The translations under genes were made by a program, and so were the position numbers. Of a DNA stretch of 64,000 nucleotides, positions 42,747 to 51,832 are shown piece after piece. The stretch lies in contig MPMI01000020.1 of NCBI GenBank assembly GCA_002238415.1, positions 1 to 64,000 on the forward strand, in the 5' to 3' direction. The notes beneath the pieces are model-generated. The model ran no database searches. It saw nothing but the letters and a program-made list of their open reading frames with translations, and was not told where the DNA came from. Position 1 is the first letter of the stretch, and each line of letters opens with the position of its first letter. This stretch comes from Desulfurellaceae bacterium bin18 (lineage in GTDB: Bacteria > Desulfobacterota > Binatia > Bin18).

Positions 42747-43901
42747 TCAGGCCGTGCCTTCCTCATCTTCCGTCTTCTTAGCGAGCAGCTTCTTAGCCTC
42801 TGTTAAGTCGAACTTATGGGTCAACTCCTCGGGCCATTGCTCACTGAAAGGTTTGACGGATTCCTTCGCGTAATCAAGCAGGGTTTTCCGAGCTTTTCCC
42901 GATGACAAATCAACGGGCTCTATCTCACCCCGCCGAGGGATAGCGTACCAGCGATCATCGTCGGCATATCGAAGGTGGCATCCCTCGCGCAGGAACAAAT
43001 CGATTTCGGCTGTTGCTGCAATCAGCGTAAGTGCAAGAAGATACCGCCGCACAGGTTTCGTTTTCTCTTGATTGGCACCATTTATTGTACGTAATGCAAC
43101 GAGGTTGACGGTAACATCACGCTCAATCGACCCGCTTGCTAGCACGCCGCCAAGAACCCTTGCTTCCGGGTTAGGAGACCCGTCAAGGTATTGGGCAATC
43201 TTGGTCTTTCGGAATGTAGACGGAGCATCTGCAAAACCCTTCTCCGACAGTTTTGTCTTCTTCGCTTTGGCTTCTTTATCCAGTTCTTTCTGCTGGCTCT
43301 CATCGAGAGCTTTCCACACAGAATTGAATTGCGCTGCCACATGAAGTGGCTGAACGTCTTGGGCGCGAATAATCGACCGTACTAAACGAGGGTGCCTTTC
43401 GCTTGACTCACCGCGTGAATCCCAGAAACCAAACACAAGAGATGTAGGTGCCAACTGGCATAGCGGTCCAGCATCGCCACGTTGCTTCAGCGCGCGGAAA
43501 GCCTTCTCTATGCAGGGTGCAAGTGTCGGACACGAATAAACGACAGCATCGGCGCTCCTGTGGGCGAGATCGAGAAGGGAACGCCTCTCTACGTGTTTCT
43601 CGCCGTCGTGTTCCTTGGTGTGCAACTCGATTTCAATCTGCGGGACGAGTGCCGAGTATGGCTCACACTTGAAAATCGGCTCCATACGGTTGGCCTGGGA
43701 ACCCACGCTGTCAATCAGGGCAACCTTCGTTCCATCGGAGAGCGCGTCGATGTTGTAGCCGATGTCGGCATAGGTCGGCGGAAAGATGATCCCGCCTTCT
43801 CCCTCAACAGGCAGAAGCTTCTGTTTCAGATGTAAGGCCACGGGACCGCCGTCGTCGGCCCAGGCATTGATGGTGTCGTGTGTGAGGTCGGTCATAGTCA
43901 A
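42747..43901 (-). CDS. csb1: Type I-G Cascade backbone protein Csb1 (Cas7, GSU0053 family)
   Basis: Csb1 is the Cas7-like subunit that coats the crRNA in I-G effector complexes. The 384-residue product has family-typical stretches: VEGEGGIIFPPTYA, IDSVGSQANRMEPIF, DLAHRSADAVVYS and SLVFGFWDSRGE, followed by LVRSIIRAQDV. The C-terminal region is Lys/Glu-rich. ATG overlaps the csb3 stop (ATGA) and csb2 follows after 3 bp, so the three Cascade genes are translationally coupled. Confidence 0.93.
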   Translation of the reverse strand: MTMTDLTHDTINAWADDGGPVALHLKQKLLPVEGEGGIIFPPTYADIGYNIDALSDGTKVALIDSVGSQANRMEPIFKCEPYSALVPQIEIELHTKEHDGEKHVERRSLLDLAHRSADAVVYSCPTLAPCIEKAFRALKQRGDAGPLCQLAPTSLVFGFWDSRGESSERHPRLVRSIIRAQDVQPLHVAAQFNSVWKALDESQQKELDKEAKAKKTKLSEKGFADAPSTFRKTKIAQYLDGSPNPEARVLGGVLASGSIERDVTVNLVALRTINGANQEKTKPVRRYLLALTLIAATAEIDLFLREGCHLRYADDDRWYAIPRRGEIEPVDLSSGKARKTLLDYAKESVKPFSEQWPEELTHKFDLTEAKKLLAKKTEDEEGTA

Positions 43902-44767
43902 ATCTCCTGTTCTGCGAAAGTGACAATTTTGTTTTCGCCCGCCTTGTCCAACTCAAAGCGGAACCGTTTCAGAGGTACTCCAGAGACGGCACCCGCAAGG
44001 GCGACACGGGCCAGTATGGGCGGAAGGACAACTCCCCACGCCGCGTAACGGACTTTGCGAGTCTCGTATTCGTTTGGACGAGCGTTCTCCAGAGCCCAAG
44101 TCGTAAGAATTTCGACAACCGGAGAAGCCGCGACTTGGTGCTTTTGTTTATTCGGCGAATAGCCCGTGCCAATCGCAGTCCACCCGCCCCGCGGGTCAAA
44201 ATTAAAACTGCCGCTCATAGGTGTAGTAATACCAAAAGGTCGCTCAATGAGATCGTTTCGTCTTTCTGTCCAGAGCTGGACAATACCTTGAAGCATCGCG
44301 CCGGCAATTTGGTAAGCGGACCGATTGCCGGCATACAGCTTGAAGTCATTGCGACTGGAGCCGTCAGCCCAATGGCTAAGCTCGATTGCAAACCTGCTCT
44401 CACCACTGAGACAAATGGGCAACGCCATTTTTGTGGCGCTGGTTTTGTGGGCCGGAAAGGTATCACGCAACTCAAGCTTATTCTCCTCTGCCATCTTGCC
44501 CTTCTTGCGCGTCTTTGGCGGTGGTTCCGAGTAGCCGACTGGTCCCCAACGCCGTGGTTTTGTATTCGCCAGGAAACCCAACACTGTCTCGAAGGGATTT
44601 CTGGCGCTGCCCGCTCGCAAGCAGAACCTCGTCTCCGCTTCGTCACTCCAATCGAAACCCCCTTCGGCGTCGCCACAGAGCACGTCGGCAGCTTCCAGGA
44701 AGCCGAGACAGGCGAAGACTTGGCCTGGGTTGAAGAGGTCTACAGGAATCGAAGATTCGGCCATCAC
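43898..44767 (-). CDS. csb3: Type I-G Cascade protein Csb3 (Cas8-like, GSU0052 family)
   Basis: The 289-residue protein matches Csb3/Cas8u2: PGQVFACLGFLEAADVLCGD at the start, the W...F/YSxP region, then HWADGSSRNDFKLYAGNRSA, and PMSGSFNFDPRGGWTAIGTG in the second half. It presumably takes the large-subunit role in target recognition. The start is GTG 44767 or the adjacent ATG 44764; the cas3 TGA overlaps this pair. Position between cas3 and csb1 equals the Geobacter-type order (GSU0051-0054). Confidence 0.88.
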   Translation of the reverse strand: MMAESSIPVDLFNPGQVFACLGFLEAADVLCGDAEGGFDWSDEAETRFCLRAGSARNPFETVLGFLANTKPRRWGPVGYSEPPPKTRKKGKMAEENKLELRDTFPAHKTSATKMALPICLSGESRFAIELSHWADGSSRNDFKLYAGNRSAYQIAGAMLQGIVQLWTERRNDLIERPFGITTPMSGSFNFDPRGGWTAIGTGYSPNKQKHQVAASPVVEILTTWALENARPNEYETRKVRYAAWGVVLPPILARVALAGAVSGVPLKRFRFELDKAGENKIVTFAEQEI

Positions 44768-47532
44768 GCATCCTTCTCGGCGTCGTACTCAAACCGCTTC
44801 CCGCGCTCATCGTTGTCACGCGAAGCTTGCTGGTCTGCGGCACGCAACAACGCTTCCCACCACGCCAGACCCCATGGTCCCCAGCGCTTTTGAAGTTGCG
44901 CAAACCGTAGCGCGATGTTGCGAGCGCGTTTTTCCAAAACGGAGGGTGGTTCGTCGCAGCCGCGTATGGAAATGACAGGCCGCGCCCAGCCGTGATGTGC
45001 TGCGACTAGATGCAGGGCGAGGTCCTGAAGGTGAGGGGGTAGCGCTCTGAAACCCTCATCCTCCTCAGCGTAGGGCAGCGAACCAAACTCATGGCGGTAG
45101 CCGTCAAGCAGTTTGGTATTCATCCATCTGTCAGTCTTGGCGTAGAATTTTCCGTCAACTGGGACTTTGGCGGCCTGCTGCCAGCGCTTGTGACGTTTGC
45201 CTTCGTCGTGCAGCTTGGCGGCTGTGGCGAGCATGTCGGCATATTCACCCGGTAAGCCGATTGTGTCAGCCAAGGTGCGAGCCTTGCGTTCGGTCCAGGT
45301 GTGGTGCTCGGTCAGTTCTTGCAGATGCCCGACGGAGCGGTCGTCCTCGGTTTCTGCGTCGTGACGCCATTTCTCAACGATCAGAAAACGTTGCGCTTCT
45401 CCTTCGTCTGATTGCTTAGTGATGAAACGGTATCGCTCCCGCCAATCGCCGTCCGATGTGGGGCCTTCTTCTCCGGTAACGGAACGCACCCGAAACCGAA
45501 TGACAGGCTTATCGTCTTGTGGAGGCAGCCATTCCTGACCGTCGTCAATGACACGTGGGGAACTATCGGCATTTTCGTCGGTCCTCTTCTGTTCTTTATC
45601 TTTAAGTAAGCCGTCGGAAAGACCACCGAGGCGGGCATCCACGACCAATGTTCCGCCAATCAGACTCTCCTTCAAATTCTCCTTGGTCCTCTTCTGTTCT
45701 TTCGCATCCCCTTGGACAAGACTGTATCCGTGTACTGTGTCCCGTAAATCTCTTGAGAGTGACAAAATGTACGCAATAACGTCCTTCCGCCCCAGCGTCT
45801 CTGTGTTGCCAACCCCATCTTGGGGATGGTTTCTCACCGCCTTCTCAGTGCGTTTCACGAGCCAGTCAACTACCCTGTAAGTCTCGGTTTCGAGTTTTTC
45901 ACTGGCATGTGGCGGTGCCGCTTCAAAGAAGGCTTCAACGTCTTTTCCCGCTGCTTCTGTCCCATCTCTACGCACGGGCAGATACTTACGCCAGACGACT
46001 GTGGTTTGCGGCTTCTGGTCTTCCTCCCAACCGCGCAACCAGGGTTGGATATCGTCCGGGCGTCCCGTGTGTTTATCCAGCGAGGTCAGCGACCACGCAT
46101 CGACGAGGGCACGGGTCAACGCTGGACGTAACGGCACCGGCGTTGTTGCCGCTTCAAGCGCGTTTTGCAGTTCCGAACAGTTTTCTGCGCGTTCTTTGAG
46201 TTCCAGGATCGCGCTGGGGCTTGCGTCCCGCTCGTCCTGCACGTCAACACCGCGCAGGCTGTCCAACGGTTTGCGGAGGCGGGCCAAGCGTTCTTTCCAC
46301 TGCTCTTCCCACTCTTCAGCCTTTTTCTGGGCGTTGGGTTTTTTTGTGCGTGGCGCGGCAATGACCTCAATACGGGCATCTCCCTTACCGCGCCGATTCA
46401 CACGGCCCAGCCGCTGCACCATGCGTTCCCACGCAACCAAGTCGCAGACCATGTGGTCGGCGTCCAGATCAACGCCTACTTCGCCCGCCGAGGTCGCAAT
46501 CAGAAAGGTCGGCTGCTCAGGCTTTGCCTCAGTGCCCCCCAGGAAACCGTGCGTCTTCAACCAACCAAAGAGGGCTTCCCGCTCAAATACCCGTCGCCCG
46601 CCAACCAGAAGTTCGGGCACATGGCCGCGTTTTTCTTTTTTGCACTTCTTGTCGATCTCGCTCTTTACCTTCACGGCTTCGTCTCGGTGGTGGCAATAGA
46701 CCAGGACGCGAGCCGGCCCTTGCTCATTGCCGAGACTCCACGCTCGCTCGACAAGCTGCGGCACAAGCTCCGGCGCATCGTCAAATGTCTGGACCACAAG
46801 CCGCTTACGGGCATCAAGGCGTTTCTTGACGGTTTCATCCGCCTTATCTTCGGACGAAAGTCGAAAGACCGTTTTGTCGTTCAAGCTGTCTGAGCTATCT
46901 TCGCGTCCGGTGGCCGACAACGAGAGTAGCTTGAGGGACGGCACAATCTTTCTAGCCTCGCGCTTACGTGGGCCAAATGCCTCGGCTCCGTTTGTTATTG
47001 CTTCAAGGAGTTTTTCAAATGGCGGAACCAAATGCGCTTCGTCAAGCACAACCAGGGTGTCCGCCCCGAGCAAACCAGCGTGGTAGGGCCTCATTTTGCG
47101 CGACACGCCGTAACCCGAGAACAACAGCCGCGAGCCGATCATGTCTACAGTACCGACAATGATGACCGGTGCAGCCGGGTCGGCCAGCCATTCCCGGTTG
47201 TCCACATGCTGGCCGCGTAGCGTGCTCACGCGCAATGCGGAGTCTTGCGATTTCTCTCGAATCTCATCGGCAACAGTGGTCGCTTGATCGACCACCGCTC
47301 GTCTATCGACCACATAGACCAGACGCCGGGGGACTTTGGCTCCAGCCGTTCGGGCCATATACCAGAGAATCATGACAGAGGTCTTGCCTAGACCGGTTGG
47401 AATATCCAGTGCGGCAGGGACATGGCCCTTGGCAAAATGCTCGTAAAAGAGACGCCGCTGCCAGCAAAATGGCGAGTTGCCGGTCAGCGCTTTGAACCGG
47501 TTGTGAAAGTGACCAGAAGTCTCGGAATCCAT
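44764..47532 (-). CDS. cas3: CRISPR-associated helicase-nuclease Cas3 (I-G, helicase then HD)
   Basis: Cas3 unwinds and degrades the target DNA. The 922-residue protein has Walker A DIPTGLGKTSV near residue 45, DEAH box LVVLDEAHLVPP, motif III SATGRE, motif V SAGEVGVDLDAD and motif VI QRLGRVNRRGKG. The HD nuclease is at the C-terminus: EHHTWTERKARTLAD, KLHDEGKRHKRW near residue 770 and AAHHGW. This helicase-HD order is typical of I-U/I-G Cas3. The middle shows a charged low-complexity stretch (KEQKRTKENLKE and KEQKRTDENADS). It follows the phosphoribosyltransferase by 14 bp. Confidence 0.95.
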   Translation of the reverse strand: MDSETSGHFHNRFKALTGNSPFCWQRRLFYEHFAKGHVPAALDIPTGLGKTSVMILWYMARTAGAKVPRRLVYVVDRRAVVDQATTVADEIREKSQDSALRVSTLRGQHVDNREWLADPAAPVIIVGTVDMIGSRLLFSGYGVSRKMRPYHAGLLGADTLVVLDEAHLVPPFEKLLEAITNGAEAFGPRKREARKIVPSLKLLSLSATGREDSSDSLNDKTVFRLSSEDKADETVKKRLDARKRLVVQTFDDAPELVPQLVERAWSLGNEQGPARVLVYCHHRDEAVKVKSEIDKKCKKEKRGHVPELLVGGRRVFEREALFGWLKTHGFLGGTEAKPEQPTFLIATSAGEVGVDLDADHMVCDLVAWERMVQRLGRVNRRGKGDARIEVIAAPRTKKPNAQKKAEEWEEQWKERLARLRKPLDSLRGVDVQDERDASPSAILELKERAENCSELQNALEAATTPVPLRPALTRALVDAWSLTSLDKHTGRPDDIQPWLRGWEEDQKPQTTVVWRKYLPVRRDGTEAAGKDVEAFFEAAPPHASEKLETETYRVVDWLVKRTEKAVRNHPQDGVGNTETLGRKDVIAYILSLSRDLRDTVHGYSLVQGDAKEQKRTKENLKESLIGGTLVVDARLGGLSDGLLKDKEQKRTDENADSSPRVIDDGQEWLPPQDDKPVIRFRVRSVTGEEGPTSDGDWRERYRFITKQSDEGEAQRFLIVEKWRHDAETEDDRSVGHLQELTEHHTWTERKARTLADTIGLPGEYADMLATAAKLHDEGKRHKRWQQAAKVPVDGKFYAKTDRWMNTKLLDGYRHEFGSLPYAEEDEGFRALPPHLQDLALHLVAAHHGWARPVISIRGCDEPPSVLEKRARNIALRFAQLQKRWGPWGLAWWEALLRAADQQASRDNDERGKRFEYDAEKDA

Positions 47533-47533
47533 T

Positions 47534-47743
47534 TTATACGTCGTTCTTATCCGTAAGGATTGCGCGTGCGACCTCGGCGACTTCCTTCTTGCTTTGCCGC
47601 AGCAAGCCTATTTCGTATGGTGTCAACATCCGGGGAGCGGGTGAGGTACCGAGCCTCCGATTGAGTAAGGCAATCGAAGGAGTGCCCGAAATGTTCTTGC
47701 CACCATTCTTCAAAGTCCGCTCCGTGTCGTTGTCGGAGTTCAT
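47534..47743 (-). CDS. Possible 69-residue ORF overlapping the phosphoribosyltransferase 3' end
   Basis: In another frame, ATG 47743 lies 7 bp after AAAGGAG. The product ends with PYEIGLLRQSKKEVAEVARA and a few more residues, and its TAA is one base from the cas3 ATG (TAAAATG). It overlaps the phosphoribosyltransferase for 197 bp. The strong ribosome-binding site and its place at cas3, which lacks its own clear site, suggest a coupling peptide. It may also be chance, as the same bases encode a plausible phosphoribosyltransferase C-terminus. Confidence 0.35.
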   Translation of the reverse strand: MNSDNDTERTLKNGGKNISGTPSIALLNRRLGTSPAPRMLTPYEIGLLRQSKKEVAEVARAILTDKNDV

Positions 47744-48320
47744 AGAGTTGCTCCTTTGATGGACTCAGTTTAGCGGAATAAGGTTTGCCGGTCAGCACAA
47801 TGGCTCCGACAGCCCTGCCCTCCTGTTTTTCTATCCAGCCACGCAGATTCGCCAGGGTGCCTCCCTGCCCGACGAAGTCGTCCACCATCACGTATTCACG
47901 GTCCCTATCGACCTGCCCCCCGAAACAGGCTTGACGGGCGAGGCGGCCATAACCATCCGCACTCGTATGGGAAACGATATTGGTTTGTACAACGACGGTC
48001 TCATACGGGATACCGGTCCGTTCGCTCAGGAATGAAGCCAATGCGCCTGGAATTGCGTTGACACCGTGGCGTTCGTAAGCGTGAGCGCTGACGAACATGG
48101 GAGTATCGCTTGTACTGACGGCAGCGATCAATGTTCGAACCGTATCCACCCCTGTTTCGTCAACTATCCGACTGACCAGACTCGTCGCGGCCCTCACATC
48201 GCCCGCCTTCGCCCGGGAATAGTCGGGATGTCGCTTGGCTGCTAATTCATCAGCTAGCAACACGGCATCCGGGAACGCTTTCCAGGCTGCTCTTGGGGGA
48301 TACATCGCCGCCTTTTCCAT
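47547..48320 (-). CDS. Phosphoribosyltransferase-fold protein leading the cas operon
   Basis: The 257-residue product has a type I phosphoribosyltransferase PRPP loop, VMVDDFVGQGGT (residues 144-155), preceded by beta/alpha elements and followed by AIVLTGKPYS. N- and C-terminal parts are specific (FGHSFDCLTQSEARYLTRSP near 215-235). ATG 48320 lacks a ribosome-binding site; ATG 48305 has AAGGCGG upstream and could be the real start. It is read with cas3, 14 bp apart. It could make or salvage a nucleotide, or act in conflict signalling with the CRISPR system; the role is unknown. It is not a standard I-G gene. Confidence 0.75.
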   Translation of the reverse strand: MEKAAMYPPRAAWKAFPDAVLLADELAAKRHPDYSRAKAGDVRAATSLVSRIVDETGVDTVRTLIAAVSTSDTPMFVSAHAYERHGVNAIPGALASFLSERTGIPYETVVVQTNIVSHTSADGYGRLARQACFGGQVDRDREYVMVDDFVGQGGTLANLRGWIEKQEGRAVGAIVLTGKPYSAKLSPSKEQLYELRQRHGADFEEWWQEHFGHSFDCLTQSEARYLTRSPDVDTIRNRLAAAKQEGSRRGRTRNPYG

Positions 48321-48956
48321 ATTGAGGTGGTGTAAAAATGTTCTCGACTGGAAGATATATCACTTCATAACGGAGGTGAACGGTAGTAGCAGGACTGGAA
48401 AAGTTGATATTGCTCCAAGGAGGGGACTTTTTGCGGCAAGGCCATCTCTCGGACAAGGGGAGGCGGGGTGCGGCTTCAGTGAGTCCAGCCCAAAATCGAC
48501 GCCAAACCGCCCCCGCGACAAGACTAAAAAACGCCCTAAACAGCGCCCTAAGATCAAGATTTTAGGCCGATTTTAGCCTAAAACAAGGTGAAAATACGTG
48601 AAAAATCGTCTTTTGGAGCAGGAATTTTCATTCTGCGTGAAAAATTGCCTAAGAGGCTGATTTTAGGGCACTTTTTGCCTCTTTTGGGATATTTGAGGGC
48701 GTTTTCGTGTGAAATATTTCGCGATTTCTCGGGTTCTCAGGGAAAGTGGTCCTGAATTTTGCAACAAAATGGCTCCCGATTTTCGTAATTTCTCATGTAG
48801 AGGACTGACGACCGGCACGGCGCCTCCGACTGTAGGCTGATGAGAAGCGGTGCTGGGTGTGCCATGCACGCCCCGTTATATCTTCGCCTCCTCCTAGCCA
48901 TGCACCTCCAGCCGCTGGTATAAGTTGCGATATGAGCCAGTGACACAGGAGCCCAG
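48321..48956. other. Divergent 636-bp gap with GATTTTAG/CTAAAAC repeats
   Basis: This separates the cas operon (minus) from the DUF58 operon (plus) and holds no convincing gene. About 48530-48720 is AT-rich with many short repeats: ACGCCCTAAA, GCGCCCTAAG, GATTTTAGGCC, GATTTTAGCC, TGCCTAAGAG, TGATTTTAGGGC. TTTTAGGC (48560-48567) and GCCTAAAA (48576-48583) are inverted arms. CGTGAAAAAT occurs at about 48597 and 48635, and GAAATATTTC near 48711 is a palindrome. The promoters of both operons should lie here. A second possibility is a scar of insertion of the cas locus. Confidence 0.5.
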
Positions 48957-49850
48957 GTGTTACCACCGTTATTCACAGCAGACTACTTGTCTCGGCTGGA
49001 AACCCTACGAATTCAGACCAGACGCCGCTTTCTGGGCAGCCGTCCCGGTGGCCATGTTTCGCTGCGCCGTGGAGCGGGGCTCGAATTTGCGGATTATCGT
49101 CGCTACTCCCCCGGTGATGACCTGCGCTATATTGACTGGAATCTGTACGGCCGGACCGACCGTCTCTATATTAAACAATTCCAAGAAGAAGAAGACCTCT
49201 ATACCTCACTCTTCCTGGATGGGAGCGCTTCTATGGCCCACCCCGCTCAAGACGGAAAGTCCGAAGCCGCTCAGGATATTATCCTGTCGCTTGCCCATGT
49301 TGTGCTAGCCAGCAACGATGCTGTCAAACTCTCTCTCCTGGGCGCGGATACGACCCCATCAACAACGCCGTTCTTCCGTGGCCGCCAGCGCTTGGGCGCT
49401 GTTGCGGAATTTCTTGATGCTTACAATCCGGCGGGTCGGGCCAACGTCGTCCAGTCGCTGACGCGGCAGTTACAGCAGTCCCGCCATCCGGGCAAGGCGG
49501 TGTGGGTTTCTGATTTCTTATTCCCCCTGTCCGATGTCCGTACCGGATTGAGTCTGCTGCGTGGCGCAAACTTTGACCTGGCGCTTATTCAGATTCTCGG
49601 CCAGGAGGAAATTGATCCGCCGCTCTTTCCAGGCGGAGCCCGACTGACGGACAGTGAAAGCGGGGAGGAAAGCGTGGTCTACTTCGACACCCACGCCAAA
49701 CAGACCTATATGCAGCGTTTGGACCGACACAATAGAGAGCTCCAGAGTTCCTGCCATCAGGCCGGTGTTTACTATGCCCGTTTTATTACCCGGCAAGACC
49801 TGTCCCACTTTGTCCTACGCGAGTTGCCGGAGTTGGGGCTGCTGATGTAG
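48957..49850 (+). CDS. DUF58 family protein (MoxR-associated, vWA-like)
   Basis: DUF58 proteins are vWA-related partners of MoxR AAA+ ATPases. The 297-residue product has the family core RRGAGLEFADYRRYSPGDD, then RYIDWNLYGRTDRLYIKQF, and a vWA-like FLDGSASM. AGGAGCCCAG before GTG 48957 is a good ribosome-binding site. The two vWA-type genes follow on the same strand, as in Bat-like operons. No moxR gene precedes it; upstream is the divergent gap and the CRISPR locus. Confidence 0.9.
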   Translation: MLPPLFTADYLSRLETLRIQTRRRFLGSRPGGHVSLRRGAGLEFADYRRYSPGDDLRYIDWNLYGRTDRLYIKQFQEEEDLYTSLFLDGSASMAHPAQDGKSEAAQDIILSLAHVVLASNDAVKLSLLGADTTPSTTPFFRGRQRLGAVAEFLDAYNPAGRANVVQSLTRQLQQSRHPGKAVWVSDFLFPLSDVRTGLSLLRGANFDLALIQILGQEEIDPPLFPGGARLTDSESGEESVVYFDTHAKQTYMQRLDRHNRELQSSCHQAGVYYARFITRQDLSHFVLRELPELGLLM

Positions 49851-49880
49851 GCGAGCGACCTCGTCCTCACGCTGAGTCTC

Positions 49881-51824
49881 ATGCAGTTCAGTTTTCTCTC
49901 CCCCGCCGCTTTTTCCCTCCTGCTTGCGCTTCCCTTGCTGCTTGTGCCGTATTTGCTGCGGCAGCGACATCAACGTCGGGTCGTTCCGGCTCTCTTTCTC
50001 TACCAGGATATTTCTTCCCCAGTGCGCCGCCGCCTATGGGGCCGAATCCGGCTGTCTCCACTCTTTTTGCTCCAACTCCTCATCCTTTTGTTATTGGTTG
50101 CCATCGCCGCCCGTCCGGTCTTGAGATACGACACCGCCGGAGAAATGGCGCTCGTCCTTGACACCTCGGCCAGCATGCAGGCGCGCGACCCTTCAGGCCG
50201 GACCTCACTGTTTGAGATGGCAAAGGAGAAAATTCAACAGGAACTGGCAAATATCCCGGCCAAGCGCCCCATCAGCATCTTCACCACTAATCCTCTTGGA
50301 GCGGTCCCCAAAGACCTCCTCGATCCCCTCGCCAGCTCGGCTGATGCCGGAGAATCCATCACGGTCGGCTCTGATATGCAGGCCGAGTGGAACCGGATTC
50401 GCGTCAGCGATGCGCCCGACCCGAGCGATGCAACGCTCTCTGCCTTCTTGGCCCGGCTCTTACGCGATCACGATTTTGAGCGTGTCTTGTTTGTGACCGA
50501 CCGCCTCGTCACGCCGCCCCCTGACGAGCAGCCGTCCCACCCCGCCCTCCGCACGGTGACGCTGGACTCTGCCCAGCCCAATATCGGAATAAGCACATTT
50601 CGCTTATACCGGAGCCTGTTCTTTCCAGACGAGATTCACGCCACGGTCGGAATACACGCCGCCCAAGACGCCCTCTCCCCATTACCTCGTGGGCAGGTTG
50701 TCATCGAAGACGGCCAGACCAGGCAGCGTTTCGCCGCGCAACCGCTCAGACTGTCAGCCCCGCAGACCTTCTCCTTTTCCCACCTCCCGCTGACGACAAG
50801 CTACCGAGTCCGGATTCTTTTTGGTGAACAGGAAGAGGAGAACGGAGCTAGCAGAGGAGATGGACTGAGCATAGATAACGAGGCCTACGCCGTTCTTCCG
50901 CCCCTTGAAGAAATTGCGGTCCTCCTTGTTACCCCAACGCCTGAGGTCGGGGACAGTCTTGGGCAGATACCAAACATCAAATTGACGCTGATGACCCCCC
51001 AGGACTATGACCCCGCTGCGGTCACGCACGCCTCCGCGTTCAGGTGCATCCTTTTTCATCTGACCGCCCCCGAAGCTTTGCCCCCGACGCCGGCGGCCTT
51101 TTTTCTGCCGCCGGACGACAATCCACTCTTCCCCTTGGGACAAAGCGCCCAGCAACCCGTGCTCACCCACTGGACCCACGGTCACCCCCTGACCTCGTAT
51201 GTAACCTTTCCTTTGCTCACCCCTGCCTATGCCCAGGCTCTCCACCCCTCTGGGTGGAATACGCCCATCATTGAGAGCACTGTCGGCCCACTCCTGCTGG
51301 CTGGAGAACGGGCTGGGAGGCGCTACGTTGTGACGGGATTCGACCTCCTGCCGTACCTGGGAAGGCGCAACCTGCCAGCATCCATCCTGACTCTGAATAT
51401 TTTAGGCTGGCTCTCGGATCATGCCTCGCAATCCGCTCCCTATCAAACAGGGGCAGTGCTAAACCCGCAGTCCCACCTGGCCGGGACAACGGACTCGCCG
51501 CTGCATGTTCGGTTTCCTCAGGACACGCATTTTCAACCCGTCGAACAAGCCCTCTCTTTGGACCGGCAGGGAGTGTATACTTTTCGGGAAAATGGCCGGG
51601 AACGTCTCGTGGCCGTCAATCTCCTGAGCCCGGAAGAGACTGAATTGGGTAGGCCGTTCTCCTTGGCAGTTGACGAGTCTGGCGGACAGCCTTACATCCC
51701 CCAGACCGACCGCGAGAGCCGAACACGCGAGCAGCCGGTCTGGCCGTGGCTCTTGCTGGCCGTGCTCGTCCTGTGCAGTCTGGAGTGGTGGTGGGTCGCC
51801 CGAACGGATAAGGCCCGAGAATAA
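49881..51824 (+). CDS. BatA-like membrane protein with vWA domain
   Basis: The 647-residue product starts with a BatA N-terminal domain (two helices, about 7-25 and 58-76) containing FLSPAAFSLLLALPLLLVPY. A vWA-type domain follows with MALVLDTSASMQARDP (MIDAS DxSxS near residue 93). A long extracytoplasmic region and a C-terminal helix (VWPWLLLAVLVLCSLEWWWV, near 622-641) complete it. Such proteins assemble with MoxR and DUF58 partners in envelope stress or protein maturation; the role here is inferred from context. Confidence 0.85.
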   Translation: MQFSFLSPAAFSLLLALPLLLVPYLLRQRHQRRVVPALFLYQDISSPVRRRLWGRIRLSPLFLLQLLILLLLVAIAARPVLRYDTAGEMALVLDTSASMQARDPSGRTSLFEMAKEKIQQELANIPAKRPISIFTTNPLGAVPKDLLDPLASSADAGESITVGSDMQAEWNRIRVSDAPDPSDATLSAFLARLLRDHDFERVLFVTDRLVTPPPDEQPSHPALRTVTLDSAQPNIGISTFRLYRSLFFPDEIHATVGIHAAQDALSPLPRGQVVIEDGQTRQRFAAQPLRLSAPQTFSFSHLPLTTSYRVRILFGEQEEENGASRGDGLSIDNEAYAVLPPLEEIAVLLVTPTPEVGDSLGQIPNIKLTLMTPQDYDPAAVTHASAFRCILFHLTAPEALPPTPAAFFLPPDDNPLFPLGQSAQQPVLTHWTHGHPLTSYVTFPLLTPAYAQALHPSGWNTPIIESTVGPLLLAGERAGRRYVVTGFDLLPYLGRRNLPASILTLNILGWLSDHASQSAPYQTGAVLNPQSHLAGTTDSPLHVRFPQDTHFQPVEQALSLDRQGVYTFRENGRERLVAVNLLSPEETELGRPFSLAVDESGGQPYIPQTDRESRTREQPVWPWLLLAVLVLCSLEWWWVARTDKARE

Positions 51825-51832
51825 TACTGAGC

